64,000 nt of DNA from Hofstenia miamia (Eukaryota > Xenacoelomorpha > Acoela): positions 2,671,659 to 2,735,658 of the forward strand of contig SCFE01000005.1 of assembly GCA_004352715.1 (NCBI GenBank), read 5' to 3'. The translations under genes and the position numbers were made by a program. The notes below the pieces were generated by a model. It was not told the DNA's origin and ran no database searches. It saw nothing but the letters and a program-made list of their open reading frames with translations. The first letter of the stretch is position 1. The number at the start of each line of letters is the position of its first letter. Shown here piece after piece: positions 1 to 11,397 of the stretch.

Positions 1-26
1 TATATATATATATATATATATATATA
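1..26. repeat. (TA)n microsatellite at window edge
   Basis: A pure TA dinucleotide run opens the window. It belongs to the (TA)n class that recurs every few kilobases and borders most assembly gaps here. Other runs not listed separately lie near 2311-2334, 6020-6104, 6574-6610, 7376-7418, 13275-13300, 15313-15338, 22495-22535, 28036-28066, 30196-30219, 32858-32887, 34842-34878, 44188-44222, 49832-49856, 55939-55975, 57785-57820 and 63123-63152. Confidence 0.95.
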
Positions 27-399
27 GATTTTCTAAATTCTTTAGTTTCTCATGTTAATAGGTAATGAGTACGATTAAGTTTAGCTGTTTGATGCTGATG
101 GTTATTCTAAAGAGTAATCTCCTGGGTTTAATGAAATTAAGTTCGATTCACCTTTCGTTTTGACAAAAATTCCCAAAATTGGGATTGGCCAATTTTCCTA
201 AATCTCTTTTAATGCTTTTACAATGTATATTAATGCATAAAACACGCATAATGAAACATAAAAAACATGACACAAAGCAATATTCTGCATAGACACAATT
301 AATAATTTGATATATCTCCTTTGTTATCCAGAACAGCTTAGATGCTTCGAGTCATTGATTTGGTGAGTTACTGGCATTCTTCCTCCGTACGCAACGCAG

Positions 400-650
400 A
401 GGTGATTTTTGGATTCAGATCAACCAAATTTTTGATGTTTTCAAACTTATGCTCCTTTCCTTCAACGCTCGCAATTAATCTTTTATCAGTTTGTGGTCGA
501 GACAATTTCCTGGCCAGTCCACTTAATAGAGAGCCTGGCGGTGTACCAAGGGCCTGGATCTTGCCTAAGGATGGTATCATCTATTCATTAGATGCAGTTT
601 CTCGACCATCATGGCCGTATAAAATGCTGAAATCATCTTTTTGTTTTTCC
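400..650 (-). pseudogene. Tc1-like transposase C-terminal relic
   Basis: Minus-strand frames show decayed Tc1/mariner transposase. One frame reads RQDPGPWYTARLSIKW, which resembles the QQDxAPxHTAxLxxxW block around the second catalytic aspartate. Another frame continues with VDWPGNCLDHKLIKD, then a stop and LRALKERS, matching the usual DWPxxSPDLNPIENLW-xLK block around the third acidic residue. Part of the linker between the blocks is missing, and frameshifts and stops interrupt the reading. The relic lies just beyond the 3' end of the better preserved Tc1 relic at 728-1737 and differs from it in sequence, so it is probably a separate, older insertion in the same orientation. The similarity was judged by eye. 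Confidence 0.42.
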
Positions 651-727
651 TAAGAAATGGAGTATCCCCCATCCTTGATAGGAAAAACATCCCGAAATCA
701 TTGCTAATAGAGCATGCTTCACAGTTT

Positions 728-1737
728 TTATTGTGTAAGCCAGATTGTAGAGAGATGAACCTGGTGGGTGCCCGACATATTGTTTAGCATTGACTTGACC
801 AGCTTTCTACAATAATCATCAGTAATCTCTGTGCACCATGCCACTTTAATTTGCTCCTTCAGATCGTCGGGTGATGTGCATTGGCGCTTCCTTAGACAGT
901 TTTTGATGTGATGCCATCAATTTTCTATGACGTTGAAGTCTGGGGAGTTTCCCAGAAAGTTTTCAAGCAGATGAAGGTCTTGTGATGCAATCCACTGTTT
1001 CACAACTTTGGCGCTGTGGCAAAGAGCACCACCTTGTTGTATTACAGATGTTCTGCAAAGCCGCATAAACATGGAACTTTCTCCTGAATTATTTTGAGGT
1101 AGGCCTTGGCTGTGACTGTCTAGTTGTGAGGAACAAAATGCAGACCAGCACGCCCATTCGCAATTATAGCACCCCAAATCATCACAGAAGGTGCTGAGTG
1201 GACAGTTTGTTGCCTCTAACGTGTGTTGAATCTTTGGTTTCTTGGTCGTCGAACGTGTGGCCAGTATGATGCAAACTGACAAATCTTGGATTCGCCACTA
1301 AACATTACTTTATGCCACATCTCAGGGGTGTAGTGTTGGTATCGCCTGCAGAAGCGCAACCGGTCTTGAATGTTCTTTGCAGACAATCGGGGCTTAGCTG
1401 CTAGTTTGCACGATGGAAGGTTAAAAGTAGTATTCAATCAACGTCTTATTGTGCGTGTTGATACATTCTGCACTACCGCACCTAGATTTGCTTTGAATTC
1501 AGAAGATGAAGAGAATGGTTGATTGACGACGCAATGGTGAATGAGACGGTCAGTCGGAGGGGTTGTCACTTCTGGTTTTCCAGACCACTTGCAAGAGGAA
1601 AAATTTTGCAGTTGCTGATAGCGAGTAACACTTCTGGCTACTGAAGATACTGACACGCCCATTCTAACAGCTATAGCATGATAATTGTACCCCTCCTCGT
1701 ACAAGATATGAATTTGAGCACGTTTGTTGGTGAAATT
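728..1737 (-). pseudogene. Tc1-like transposase pseudogene
   Basis: This is a nearly full-length but inactivated Tc1-family transposase, the enzyme that cuts and pastes its own element by a DDE mechanism. The minus-strand reading opens just after a stop near 1740 with NKRAQIHILYEEGYNYHAIA and continues as a helix-turn-helix (VRMGVSVSSVARSVTRY). After a frameshift comes RLRFCRRYQHYTPEMWHKVM and then FSGESKI, where the family has FSDESKF. Next is VIQQGGALCHSAKVVKQW, where the family has QQDxxxxHxAxxVxxW, then NSPDFNVIEN, an in-frame TGA, and a typical C-terminus (WHHIKNCLRKRQC through DYCRKLVKSMLNN) ending at TAA 728-730. Both aspartates that should bind metal read glycine (GGC and GGT). Several frame changes also break the gene. 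A terminus of the element lies at 1930-1958. Confidence 0.85.
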
Positions 1738-1929
1738 TCACTACCACGGACCAAATTTCAAATTATAATGATAGTGCTTTTTCAGTGAAAATATATTTTG
1801 TGTAAAACTAAAGTTGTGTTAATTTGATTGGCTAAATGAATCTGTTGTAAATTCTAAGAAAAAATTGGGAATTCCAAGAATTTTACAAACTTTCCAGGAA
1901 ATAGCATAAAACACGCTTTAGACAGGTTA

Positions 1930-1958
1930 CTGTTCCCTAACTTTTTTGGCCCGTACTG
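1930..1958 (-). mobile_element. Tc1-type terminal inverted repeat, 5' end
   Basis: Read on the minus strand, the last bases before the gap are CAGTACGGGCCAAAAAAGTT followed by AGGGAACAG. This is the CAGT-start, GGCCAAAA-type terminus common in Tc1 elements. It lies about 190 bases upstream of the transposase relic, as expected for the element's 5' end. The opposite terminus was not found. Confidence 0.65.
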
Positions 1959-2173
1959 NNNNNNNNNNNNNNNNNNNNNNNNNNNNNNNNNNNNNNNNNN
2001 NNNNNNNNNNNNNNNNNNNNNNNNNNNNNNNNNNNNNNNNNNNNNNNNNNNNNNNNNNNNNNNNNNNNNNNNNNNNNNNNNNNNNNNNNNNNNNNNNNNN
2101 NNNNNNNNNNNNNNNNNNNNNNNNNNNNNNNNNNNNNNNNNNNNNNNNNNNNNNNNNNNNNNNNNNNNNNNNN

Positions 2174-2218
<45 letters not shown>
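1959..2218. other. Assembly gap followed by (TA)n(TG)n array
   Basis: Positions 1959-2173 are N. They are followed by pure TA repeats and then TG repeats to 2218. Open frames spanning this gap are artefacts of translating N. Confidence 0.98.
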
Positions 2219-4756
2219 AATACATAGAAATGTTTATATTGGAAAACTAATATTGTGCATTAACGGGGTAGGAAATCATGAGATCAATTGAAAGACTTAT
2301 TGAACGCAGCAATATATATATATATATATATATAATTGCGTAAAAATTTCCAAATGATGCAGTTAGAAAAAATAACTGAACAAAGACGATATTTTATTAC
2401 TAATAAAAACTCGCATAAGGCTTAACATTGACACACCTACGTGTTAGAGACAAAATTGCGCCCCATTGAGGAAAATATATATTCAATGTCACAGGAAACC
2501 AGTGTGTGTTCTTAAAAATTATGGTCCGGATTTGTCGCAAAAATTGTTGAAATTTTGCTTGAATATGATTCGAAATAACCCTTAAGATTTAAGTTGATTC
2601 TCTTCACTCGCGGTTTCCTTATTTGCAAATGCGTCAGGAGTTCATCTGTAGCTTAGAGACAAGCTTTGATACGAAATCTTTAGAAATTTCCCATAACCAA
2701 CGAATATAGCGTTTTCTTCAAATTTAGAAAAAATTGCGTTATTGTGTGAAAAGTTGCGAATGCAACCAAATACGGGATCTGGGTAGGAGAAATGTTGCAA
2801 ATTGCAATTATAATAAGACGTGCTTGTCCTATGGAATCAGGAGTTTTAACTATTGGCACCTGCTACAGCTACTATTTGGATAACAACTATGATTTTTAGT
2901 TTGTTAATTTAATGTAAAGCTGTTTTGCGGGAATAGAAAACTAATCTGTTAGCTTGTCCAGCTCAGTGGACTCACTTTGATAGTACTAGTTTTATGACTG
3001 AGTTTACTAGGAACCAACTACTTTGATGCAGCTAGAGTAAAGGCTGAAGCATCACCTACAGCAGTGAATACACGGCCTGCTTGACTACCGACAATGCATC
3101 CCACGCAAGCAGAAAGTGTAAACATTCTGCGCAATAACAATAATGTCCCATCGCTGTAGTGGGACAAATACTATTGTATACCGTTAATGAATAGTCCGCC
3201 TCCGTCTGGGAAGCATCGTCGGCGGGCAAGCAGGCTATGAATTTATTTGATCATCAATAATACAAATGTGATATCCATATGCATTACAAAAATAATAACC
3301 CTCAAGCAATATAACTTTGAATTAATTTTCTAAAATTTTTATGATGACAACATTATAATACAAAATTTCCTACACTCTAAAAAAGTGAGTTTTCCGACTA
3401 TTTACACTAAAGTAGATTTTTTTTTGTGGTTCATTTCTTAGGATATAATCGATTTAGAAATTAATTAAATAGAATGTGCATTGGTCATTAAATATACCGA
3501 AAAGAAAAATTACATTTTTGGAAAGCGGATCCCGATTCCATTATTGTACACTTTTTTAACAGTTAGATATACAGAAATGCCAGCATATAAGTTTGAACAT
3601 CTAGTACTGGTCAATTAGACTAGCACTAGTAAACATATTATGAAGAACAGCACTAAATTTTGTTATTGTGCTGAAACAACATTCAGTAACAAAGCTATGA
3701 GCATTTTTAAAGAAAATCATAAGCACATACGTGTCAACCACTGAACAGTTACCCCTCTTCAAGTGTTTCTTGGATCTCGTGTTTATCAACTAATAGAAAA
3801 ATCTTTGACTTTCAAGATTCCTTGTATGTTCATGATCAATGTTTTCTAAACGACAGTATGCCTCATCTGTCCAACTTGAGCTTCTTACAGAAAGCAAAGT
3901 GAAAAAAATTTCACTCACTGACAGAATTAGCTTTGCATCATGAATACCTTTAGAAAAAAGGTAACTTATTACTGATGGTTTCTACAATTGAACTAGTTCA
4001 AACCGTATATCAACCATTAAGGAGAAATCTTCATCAAGCTGCACTTCTACATTGCTGTTGCGATGGTGTCTCACAAACATTAATGTTTATGTTGTTAAAA
4101 ACCAGAGCTTGACATGTGCAGAAAATTTAAGAACAAGCCGTTCGACCAAATTTGAAATAACGTCACTTAAGCAAATTTATGTGATCCTTGTCAAAAAAAC
4201 TTCTTGATTATTTTAGGTTTGCTGAAACAATATACATAGTTCATGTTAGATGCTGACAAAATTATAAATGGAAATAGAAAACAGATTAGATTTAAGAGAG
4301 TTCAAACTGATGCATGCAAAATTTATATATTAAATATACAAATTTTACATTAAACTCATTATTAATATTTGCTATACAATTCACTGTATCGGTTTGATTG
4401 GCGTGCACTTGCACGTAAAAGAACTGAATGATTAATGCGTTTTCTTACATTAGTAATTGTGGCAAAATAAATCATTAGTCATTTGTCTGTCAGAAGAAGA
4501 ATTTGCCCGTTATTACTTACATATGGAATTAACCCAAAAAATAATTAAGCCAATCGCGATTTTAATTAGAATGCTCGAAACGAGACAAAACCCTCAAAAT
4601 AACATAGAACCCTCAATGTAGTGATCATGGAGTAGCTGGACTGCTCAAATCAACCTCTTTTGTTGTTAGTTGTGTTACTATTCCACATTTCGTCATTGAC
4701 TATTCAAACATAGTAAGGATTTATGCCAAATATTGAGAATATACTTTATAAACTAG

Positions 4757-4761
<5 letters not shown>
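2219..4761. other. No gene recognised; AT-rich spacer
   Basis: No exon with paired splice signals and no recognised transposon protein was found in this stretch. A (TA)n run lies at 2311-2334. A patch at about 2985-3240 is noticeably richer in G and C than its surroundings and contains near-repeats of a GCAAGCAGG/GCAAGCAGAA word. It may be an unrecognised repeat. The short open frame at 3601-3789 on the minus strand has no recognisable features. Confidence 0.6.
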
Positions 4762-4793
<32 letters not shown>

Positions 4794-5334
4794 NNNNNNN
4801 NNNNNNNNNNNNNNNNNNNNNNNNNNNNNNNNNNNNNNNNNNNNNNNNNNNNNNNNNNNNNNNNNNNNNNNNNNNNNNNNNNNNNNNNNNNNNNNNNNNN
4901 NNNNNNNNNNNNNNNNNNNNNNNNNNNNNNNNNNNNNNNNNNNNNNNNNNNNNNNNNNNNNNNNNNNNNNNNNNNNNNNNNNNNNNNNNNNNNNNNNNNN
5001 NNNNNNNNNNNNNNNNNNNNNNNNNNNNNNNNNNNNNNNNNNNNNNNNNNNNNNNNNNNNNNNNNNNNNNNNNNNNNNNNNNNNNNNNNNNNNNNNNNNN
5101 NNNNNNNNNNNNNNNNNNNNNNNNNNNNNNNNNNNNNNNNNNNNNNNNNNNNNNNNNNNNNNNNNNNNNNNNNNNNNNNNNNNNNNNNNNNNNNNNNNNN
5201 NNNNNNNNNNNNNNNNNNNNNNNNNNNNNNNNNNNNNNNNNNNNNNNNNNNNNNNNNNNNNNNNNNNNNNNNNNNNNNNNNNNNNNNNNNNNNNNNNNNN
5301 NNNNNNNNNNNNNNNNNNNNNNNNNNNNNNNNNN
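4762..5334. other. (TA)n array running into assembly gap
   Basis: TA repeats at 4762-4792 run directly into Ns from 4794 to 5334. The gap hides the 3' end of the mariner relic that resumes at 5335. Confidence 0.98.
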
Positions 5335-5921
5335 GTACGCAAGAACAGCGTCGTCTGGACAGCAAAACTCGTGGCCTCGCAATTTTTCTTTGACACACCC
5401 AAACAAAAAGAAGTCAGCCGGTGAAAGATCTGGAGAATAAGGTGGATGTGGCAACAGTCGAAGAAGCTCATGAAGAATGGACTGAATAGCATTTCTGCAA
5501 ATCCCAAGCTGTTGTCAGTTGTGCGCGCAGTCGCTGGTCTGCCTGAGCGATCTTGTTCTTGCAAAGATTCATTCCTACTTCGGAACCGCGCAAACCACGA
5601 CCTGACTGTTTCATAAGAAATTGTAATGTCTGGATATGCAGCATGCAAACGGTCATGGCATTGCCTTGCCGACAATTTGCTGCGAAAGTCGTAGTTGATG
5701 AGAAGACGCAGTTGTTGCTTTTCCATAAAACGAGAAACAACACGTAACTATGATTTTTGTTTGTGACGTCACCGCGCTTATATATGCCTGCAGTAAAAAA
5801 AAGATAGTCCGTCATACTCATCATTAACCCTCTAACTGTTGTCATGTCTTAAATGTTTTGTGTTGTGTTGTGCGTTAATAGTAAGCAATAATACAGAGAA
5901 CTTTTGGGGCTACCTGTATAT
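5335..5921 (-). pseudogene. Internally deleted mariner-type transposase
   Basis: A mariner-family relic on the minus strand. From the ATG at 5726 the frame reads MEKQQLRLLINYDFRSKLSA, then ISYETVRSWFARFRS and LQEQDRSGRP, which is the first helix-turn-helix and linker of mariner transposases. A frameshift leads into GICRNAIQSILHELLRL, the second helix-turn-helix. This passes directly into PHPPYSPDLSPADFFLFGCV and KEKLRGHEF, the block holding the third catalytic aspartate of the DD34D triad. The catalytic core with the first two aspartates is missing, so the product could not catalyse transposition. The element's outer end near 5895-5921, read on the minus strand, is TACAGGTAGCCCCAAAAGTT next to a TA, typical of mariner termini. 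The other end lies inside the preceding gap. Confidence 0.85.
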
Positions 5922-6040
5922 ACGAAGAATTGGGAGTGAACACAATTTTTAGGAATTCTTCTACCGAACACCAGAAATTATACAAAATGTCAGTACGTCC
6001 CTAAAAACACTCAACGTCAATATATATATATATATGTATA

Positions 6041-6077
<37 letters not shown>

Positions 6078-6264
6078 CTATATATATATATATTTATATA
6101 TATAATGTGCTGGTTAAAATCTCAAGACTTCGAACATTTTTGAATAATGTTTTATTGCAACATGTTTCGACAAACATTGTTGTGATTTTCAAGCATTTGG
6201 AGAAATTTTCCAAACTTTTTCTTTTAGTAATTCAGATCTTCAAAATATATTTAGATTTGTTTGA

Positions 6265-6297
<33 letters not shown>

Positions 6298-6571
6298 NNN
6301 NNNNNNNNNNNNNNNNNNNNNNNNNNNNNNNNNNNNNNNNNNNNNNNNNNNNNNNNNNNNNNNNNNNNNNNNNNNNNNNNNNNNNNNNNNNNNNNNNNNN
6401 NNNNNNNNNNNNNNNNNNNNNNNNNNNNNNNNNNNNNNNNNNNNNNNNNNNNNNNNNNNNNNNNNNNNNNNNNNNNNNNNNNNNNNNNNNNNNNNNNNNN
6501 NNNNNATTTTTTAAAATGTAAAATAAATAAGTTATTTGTTATTTTTAAATGTTATGTATATATATGTTTAT

Positions 6572-6611
<40 letters not shown>

Positions 6612-7372
6612 ATCAGAGTGTAGCTATTAGTTGTCTATAATGCTATTTCCAAGAAACGATGTAGTCTTCTTGGAACAACAGGCAAAATCTTAAGGACTTG
6701 AAACAAATAATTTGGTTCACTTGATTAACTAAATTTTTTAGTTTTATGAAAATATTTCTATTGAATAAAATTATTATTATTGATAGTAGTGTGTACCAAA
6801 ACCTAAGTCGAACAAATTTTTTGAAAACCGCCGAGCATTTTTCGGTATATATGAATGAAAATGAATGTTTGTAAATATGACTGTTTCACAATATGCTAAA
6901 TATGTCTACACAATGTTCCCAAAATTTGACAACTTCGGGATGAATTAATATTTTCCACTATTAAACAAATTCAAAATTAACTATTGGCTGCAATTTTCAC
7001 ATAAATAGTTGCTCTGTACAGCCCTGGTCATGTTAAGGAAGTGAAAGGAAACAGTATTAGCAAGCAAGTTCCTCTTTGAAGATAGTGACAAAATATACTG
7101 GAAGGACACCGAATAAATTAAATGAATTTAATTATTTATTACGTACTTGTAGGTGATCATGATTAAGAGGCATGAAAGGGGCAAGTCTCCGAAAACAAGA
7201 ACTAGCCCCTCTGTTACGCCTCACTTTTGGTGACTAATTGAACAGTCATACATAAAATAATTACCAAAATAAATGGATGTAAAATAGCACTCTTGATCTT
7301 GATCATAATGTATTTATGGTGTAATGCAAGCATTGCATAAATTATAGTTCTTCACAAGTTTTGATTACAACT

Positions 7373-7420
<48 letters not shown>

Positions 7421-7914
7421 CTCATTAATAATGTTAAATGTCAATACTAAATAAAAGAATATTTCTCCTATAGCATCTATTTCTTTATAAATACATTATC
7501 TAGAAAGTGATACTTGACCTCAGTAAAATTTTATAAATGTTCAAGGTTGTAAAAATAATTCGACCATGTAAATTCACTAATTAGGCAAATATAGCGCAGA
7601 TAAGCATTGAAATAACACGGAGAAATATTTAATTGCTGAGCACATAGCGTTAAAAGCATACGGTACTTCAGTCAAAACGAAGAGGTTTAGAATAAGGATA
7701 ATGGATTCACATAGATTACTACGCCTTTCATTAACCAACATGACGTAAATGCTTTTATTTGGTATACATTAATACATTTTCTCTAATAAGTAGCACGTCA
7801 ACTACAGCGATGAAATTCACAAATTACTACATTGAATTCGACAAAAAATATCAACCACAACTGGGTCATAGCTATATATATGACTGTCAACTAAATGCTT
7901 AAATTTTTAATCAG
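5922..7914. other. No gene recognised; TA arrays and a gap
   Basis: This stretch holds (TA)n runs at 6020-6104, 6267-6296, 6574-6610 and 7376-7418, and an N gap at 6298-6505 entered directly from a TA array. Reading frames in it are poly-Tyr/Ile translations of TA repeats. Nothing else was recognised. Confidence 0.7.
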
Positions 7915-8101
7915 GTTTAGAATACCACATGTTGCTTTAAGAAAAGAGACTAATAGGCCTCTTAAATTGAATCTAACAACAGCAAATCCTTCGCCCGTGG
8001 AATCGATAACTACCAAGAAAATGGGAAACGCTAATCGAATTAGATGGCGAATATGTTCCAGAATAAACAACGTTGTCAAGTACTGTTCGTTTGTTCACTA
8101 A
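7915..8101 (+). CDS. Possible terminal coding exon, unrecognised protein
   Basis: The function is not recognised. A TTTTTAATCAG acceptor-like sequence ends at 7914. The frame then stays open for 61 codons to a TAA at 8099-8101, and a canonical AATAAA lies 39 bases further on (8140-8145). This arrangement fits a last exon. If spliced at 7914, the upstream intron would be phase 2. The peptide is basic, with the stretch PLKLNLTTANPSPVESITTK and a C-terminal tail RWRICSRINNVVKYCSFVH containing two cysteines. The segment is less AT-biased than its surroundings. No matching upstream exon was identified, and the opposite strand is also open across much of it, so chance or an old repeat remains possible. 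Confidence 0.28.
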
Positions 8102-8145
8102 GTTTCTTTTGAAAAAGCCGCAATAATCATGCACTATCCAATAAA

Positions 8146-8956
8146 TACATATTATGCATTTTTAGGGTAAAATATTTTCGGATAACTTTGGGATTGTGAA
8201 AGAACATCAATATTTGAAAAAGCAAATTTCGTTTTATGTAATTCTGCTAATTAATTAATATCTAAACCAAATTTAATAAGAAGTTGGGAAAATGATTGAA
8301 GAATATTTTTCCTGTCAAAGCAGGAAAAATATGTAATATAAGATCACTTCTATAAGTCTACGTAATAAATAGATTTAAAGGCTTTCTAGCGCATTCCCAT
8401 TACAAAGAATCTTGTCTTTAGTTAAGTAAGTGTAATTTAATCTTCTCGGTGACAAACTGCAATCTTGAAATTTACCAAAAATCACTGGAATTTGTAAATG
8501 CAAAAATTAATAGCGCCATGTTGGAAAACTGGGAACAGATTTTATGGCCGTTATCACCTGTTAATAAAACAACGTGTGCAAAGATGTAAAATATGGGAGC
8601 AAATAAAACCACTATGTGTTTATAAACCTACTCCAGCTTTCTTTAATGATTTTACGAGAATCTACTTCAGTAAGTATATAAATTTTCCAGCATTTTAGAG
8701 GTCTTTGAAAATGAATAAATTCATTCATGAAGCATTCGATGATTGCCTGACAGAAATTCATGTTTTCATTAAACAGTGAGCGAAGTTGCAATTTTTGGCT
8801 TAGGATAAATCAATATCAAAGGCAAATTTTATTATAATTTGTTAACAAATTCACTGCAATCAGCAGATTCTGAACATGCTTTGAAAAAAAATGATTTTGT
8901 CTGAAATAAAATTTCAACTTTAGCATGGAAATAACTACTGAAATTTGTAATTGTGA
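8146..8956. other. No gene recognised
   Basis: AT-rich sequence with only short, feature-poor open frames such as 8498-8698. No splice-paired exon and no transposon motif was seen. Confidence 0.55.
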
Positions 8957-9184
8957 TAGCAAAAAACATAGAATGTTCTGTACTCCACTAAATATCAAAG
9001 ACCTAAAATAATAAATTATTAATTCAAAAAATTTAAATATAAAACGCCCTTTATTGGCTATTTCAAATTTTAGCAAAAAACATAGAATGTTCTGTACTCC
9101 ACTAAATATCAAAGACCTAAAATAATAAATTATTAATTCAAAAAACTTAAATATAAAACGCCCTTTATTGGCTATTTCAAATTC
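8957..9184. repeat. 114-bp direct tandem duplication
   Basis: A block beginning TAGCAAAAAACATAGAATG at 8957 is repeated head-to-tail starting at 9071. The two units are almost identical, differing at about one base (AAAAATTTAAA against AAAAACTTAAA) before diverging near the end. The near identity means the duplication is recent or an assembly product. Confidence 0.93.
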
Positions 9185-11097
9185 AATATTGCAAATTGCA
9201 TAATAAATAGTGACCTAATTCCGTTTTGGATATGTGGAAGAAATGATTAAGCATCGAGTCAAATGCATTGCTTTTAGATTACTAAAAAATTTAGGCAATC
9301 TTAGTGTAGCATATTTGATAATCGAATACATTGGGTCTCATATTAAGCAACTGATGGCGATTTAACTAAAATCAGAATAGCAGGCTCTAAGCTAGCTGAT
9401 GCAATTTACAAAATTACATTTGACTTGGATTTCAAAGACCCTAGAAAGAGGCAAAGTTTCTTTACACTGAATGTTAATACAAATGAAAATAAAATGTTCT
9501 AGCACCTCTAATAATTGACGAAGGGTGGGGGAAGCGACTACAATCATATCTGAGATGAACAAACACCTCTTTGTTTGCTAAGCTATGCATTTTTCGCGAA
9601 GCTCTCGACGAATTATCTCAGCTGCTATTTTTCCAATAAATTTTATAGAAATTTCTTTTAGAAAGAATAATTAACAACTATCCAATTTTCTAGTTCAATT
9701 TGATATATCGAAACATATTCTTATTGTTACTATTATTACTACTATTACTATTATTATTATTATTAACATGCTAAGCATACTTTAATTCAGTGTAATTTGT
9801 ATTGAGGCCAAGCATTTAAATATCACGTGATAATTAAGAATCTCAGAAATATATCAATAAGGTTTATTTTTACGTTGAATTAATTACTAATCTGGCGCCA
9901 ATACTGGCTATCACCACTGCAATATATTCTCTCTAATTTGCAAATTTGTTTACAAAATAAACGACTAAATGATGTTGACATTAAACTGGTACTTTCTAAT
10001 TCATTTAAAAGCACTATCTATGAAAGAAATGACAATGGTTATAAAGCATATTGTTCGCTGTGAATACAGTTAATTAGCCTTTACTATAACATTATTTCAA
10101 CAACAGACTTCCTTTCATAAAAAATATAATTGTCCATTACCCAGTTAATTAACCAAATCACACCGCTACCGGTTTTTAGTTCTGGTGAATCTCAATTCTT
10201 AAGTATCAAAAGAAGCAATTGTTTCAACGTTTTATTTAGCATTTGATCTCATATCTCACGGATAAATTCATTTTAAAATATGGATTCAATTCAGAAATCC
10301 CTAAATTCCATATTTTAAATTTCTGAATTGGAACTAATTGCGATTGAGAGCATAAATAATTTGAGAAATTTCCAAATATGCTAAAATGGTAATGATTTTT
10401 ATTACAATTATAATTTTTCAATGTATTAAATAGATTTTTTGCATAAATATTTCTTAATAAGTCTAGCTGCTTCTCTTTCTCTTCCTGTGCTTCGTATGAC
10501 CATATGCACTGAAGCGATGAATCATCGTTACATTAATGGATAAATCCATTTAGAAAATGATTAAAGAGTCTACAATGTGTCAATGTGCATATTAGAATCT
10601 TAATTCTTGAATATACCAAAATCATTATAAGCACTAGATGAATTTAAAAATTCAAATTCAGTATTTTGTCAATTACAAACGAAGCAGTTTCTAGGAGCCC
10701 TCGATCGATAAAAACTGTTTGCGATCAGATAATTTGTTGGTTGTCAATATGTACAGCACGTCTCTACCTCTCTACATGTATTTGAATATTTCAAAGTAAT
10801 TGAATACCTCTTGAAGAATTAATTCCAATGTTTCAGATTAAAAAATAGTTTTCATAAATGCCATTGAAATAAATTCTGGGGAAGCGCAGGCATTTGCATT
10901 GGAGTTGGTCTCTGGATACAATAGGATCAAACATTTTTTAAAATAGCATCTATCAGGAAACAATAAAATTGCAAGGAAAAAGGGGCTTGTTCCATTTGCA
11001 CACACCATATTACAACAATTAAGCATTTCCTTAAAAAAGTAAGTCCAATTTATTAGTTTGTGCGAGATATATTTTCACTAATCTTTAAGGCATAGCG
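9185..11097. other. No gene recognised
   Basis: AT-rich spacer with an imperfect (ATT)n array at about 9721-9769. A 15-bp inverted repeat near 10286-10330 has arms around TTCAATTCAGAAAT. Plus-strand reading near 10855-10930 gives INSGEAQAFALELVSGYNRI, which looks protein-like but is short, lacks splice signals and was not identified. Confidence 0.5.
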
Positions 11098-11105
11098 CGC
11101 ACTAG

Positions 11106-11389
11106 CAGGTCCGTATATTGCATTTCAAATTTAGGGGAGCCGTGGCACCGCAAAGTTCAATAAATTAATCATAGTTTTACTCATATGAAATAGTTTCACA
11201 CTTTTTCATTGAATTTTTAAATATAATGACATTAGTATTTTATATATTTCAACTAAAATATATTCACTCTAACTTAGTTACAGAACATTAATACTATGGA
11301 GCTTTGTATCCAGAATGCCAAGAGGAAGGGGCCCAGTGGCCCAACAGGGAGGGCCATGGCCCCCTGGCCCTCCCCTAGCCACGGCCCTG
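11106..11389. mobile_element. Non-autonomous hAT-type element (MITE)
   Basis: A 284-bp insertion is flanked by a perfect 8-bp direct repeat CGCACTAG at 11098-11105 and 11390-11397. Its ends are inverted: CAGGTCCGT on the left and, read from the right, CAGGGCCGT. GGGGAG and GCCGTGG words recur on both sides. An 8-bp target duplication with a CAGG-GCCG terminus is characteristic of the hAT superfamily. It encodes no transposase, so it would depend on a partner element. Its right half is strikingly GC-rich compared with the AT-rich host sequence. Confidence 0.85.
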
Positions 11390-11397
11390 CGCACTAG

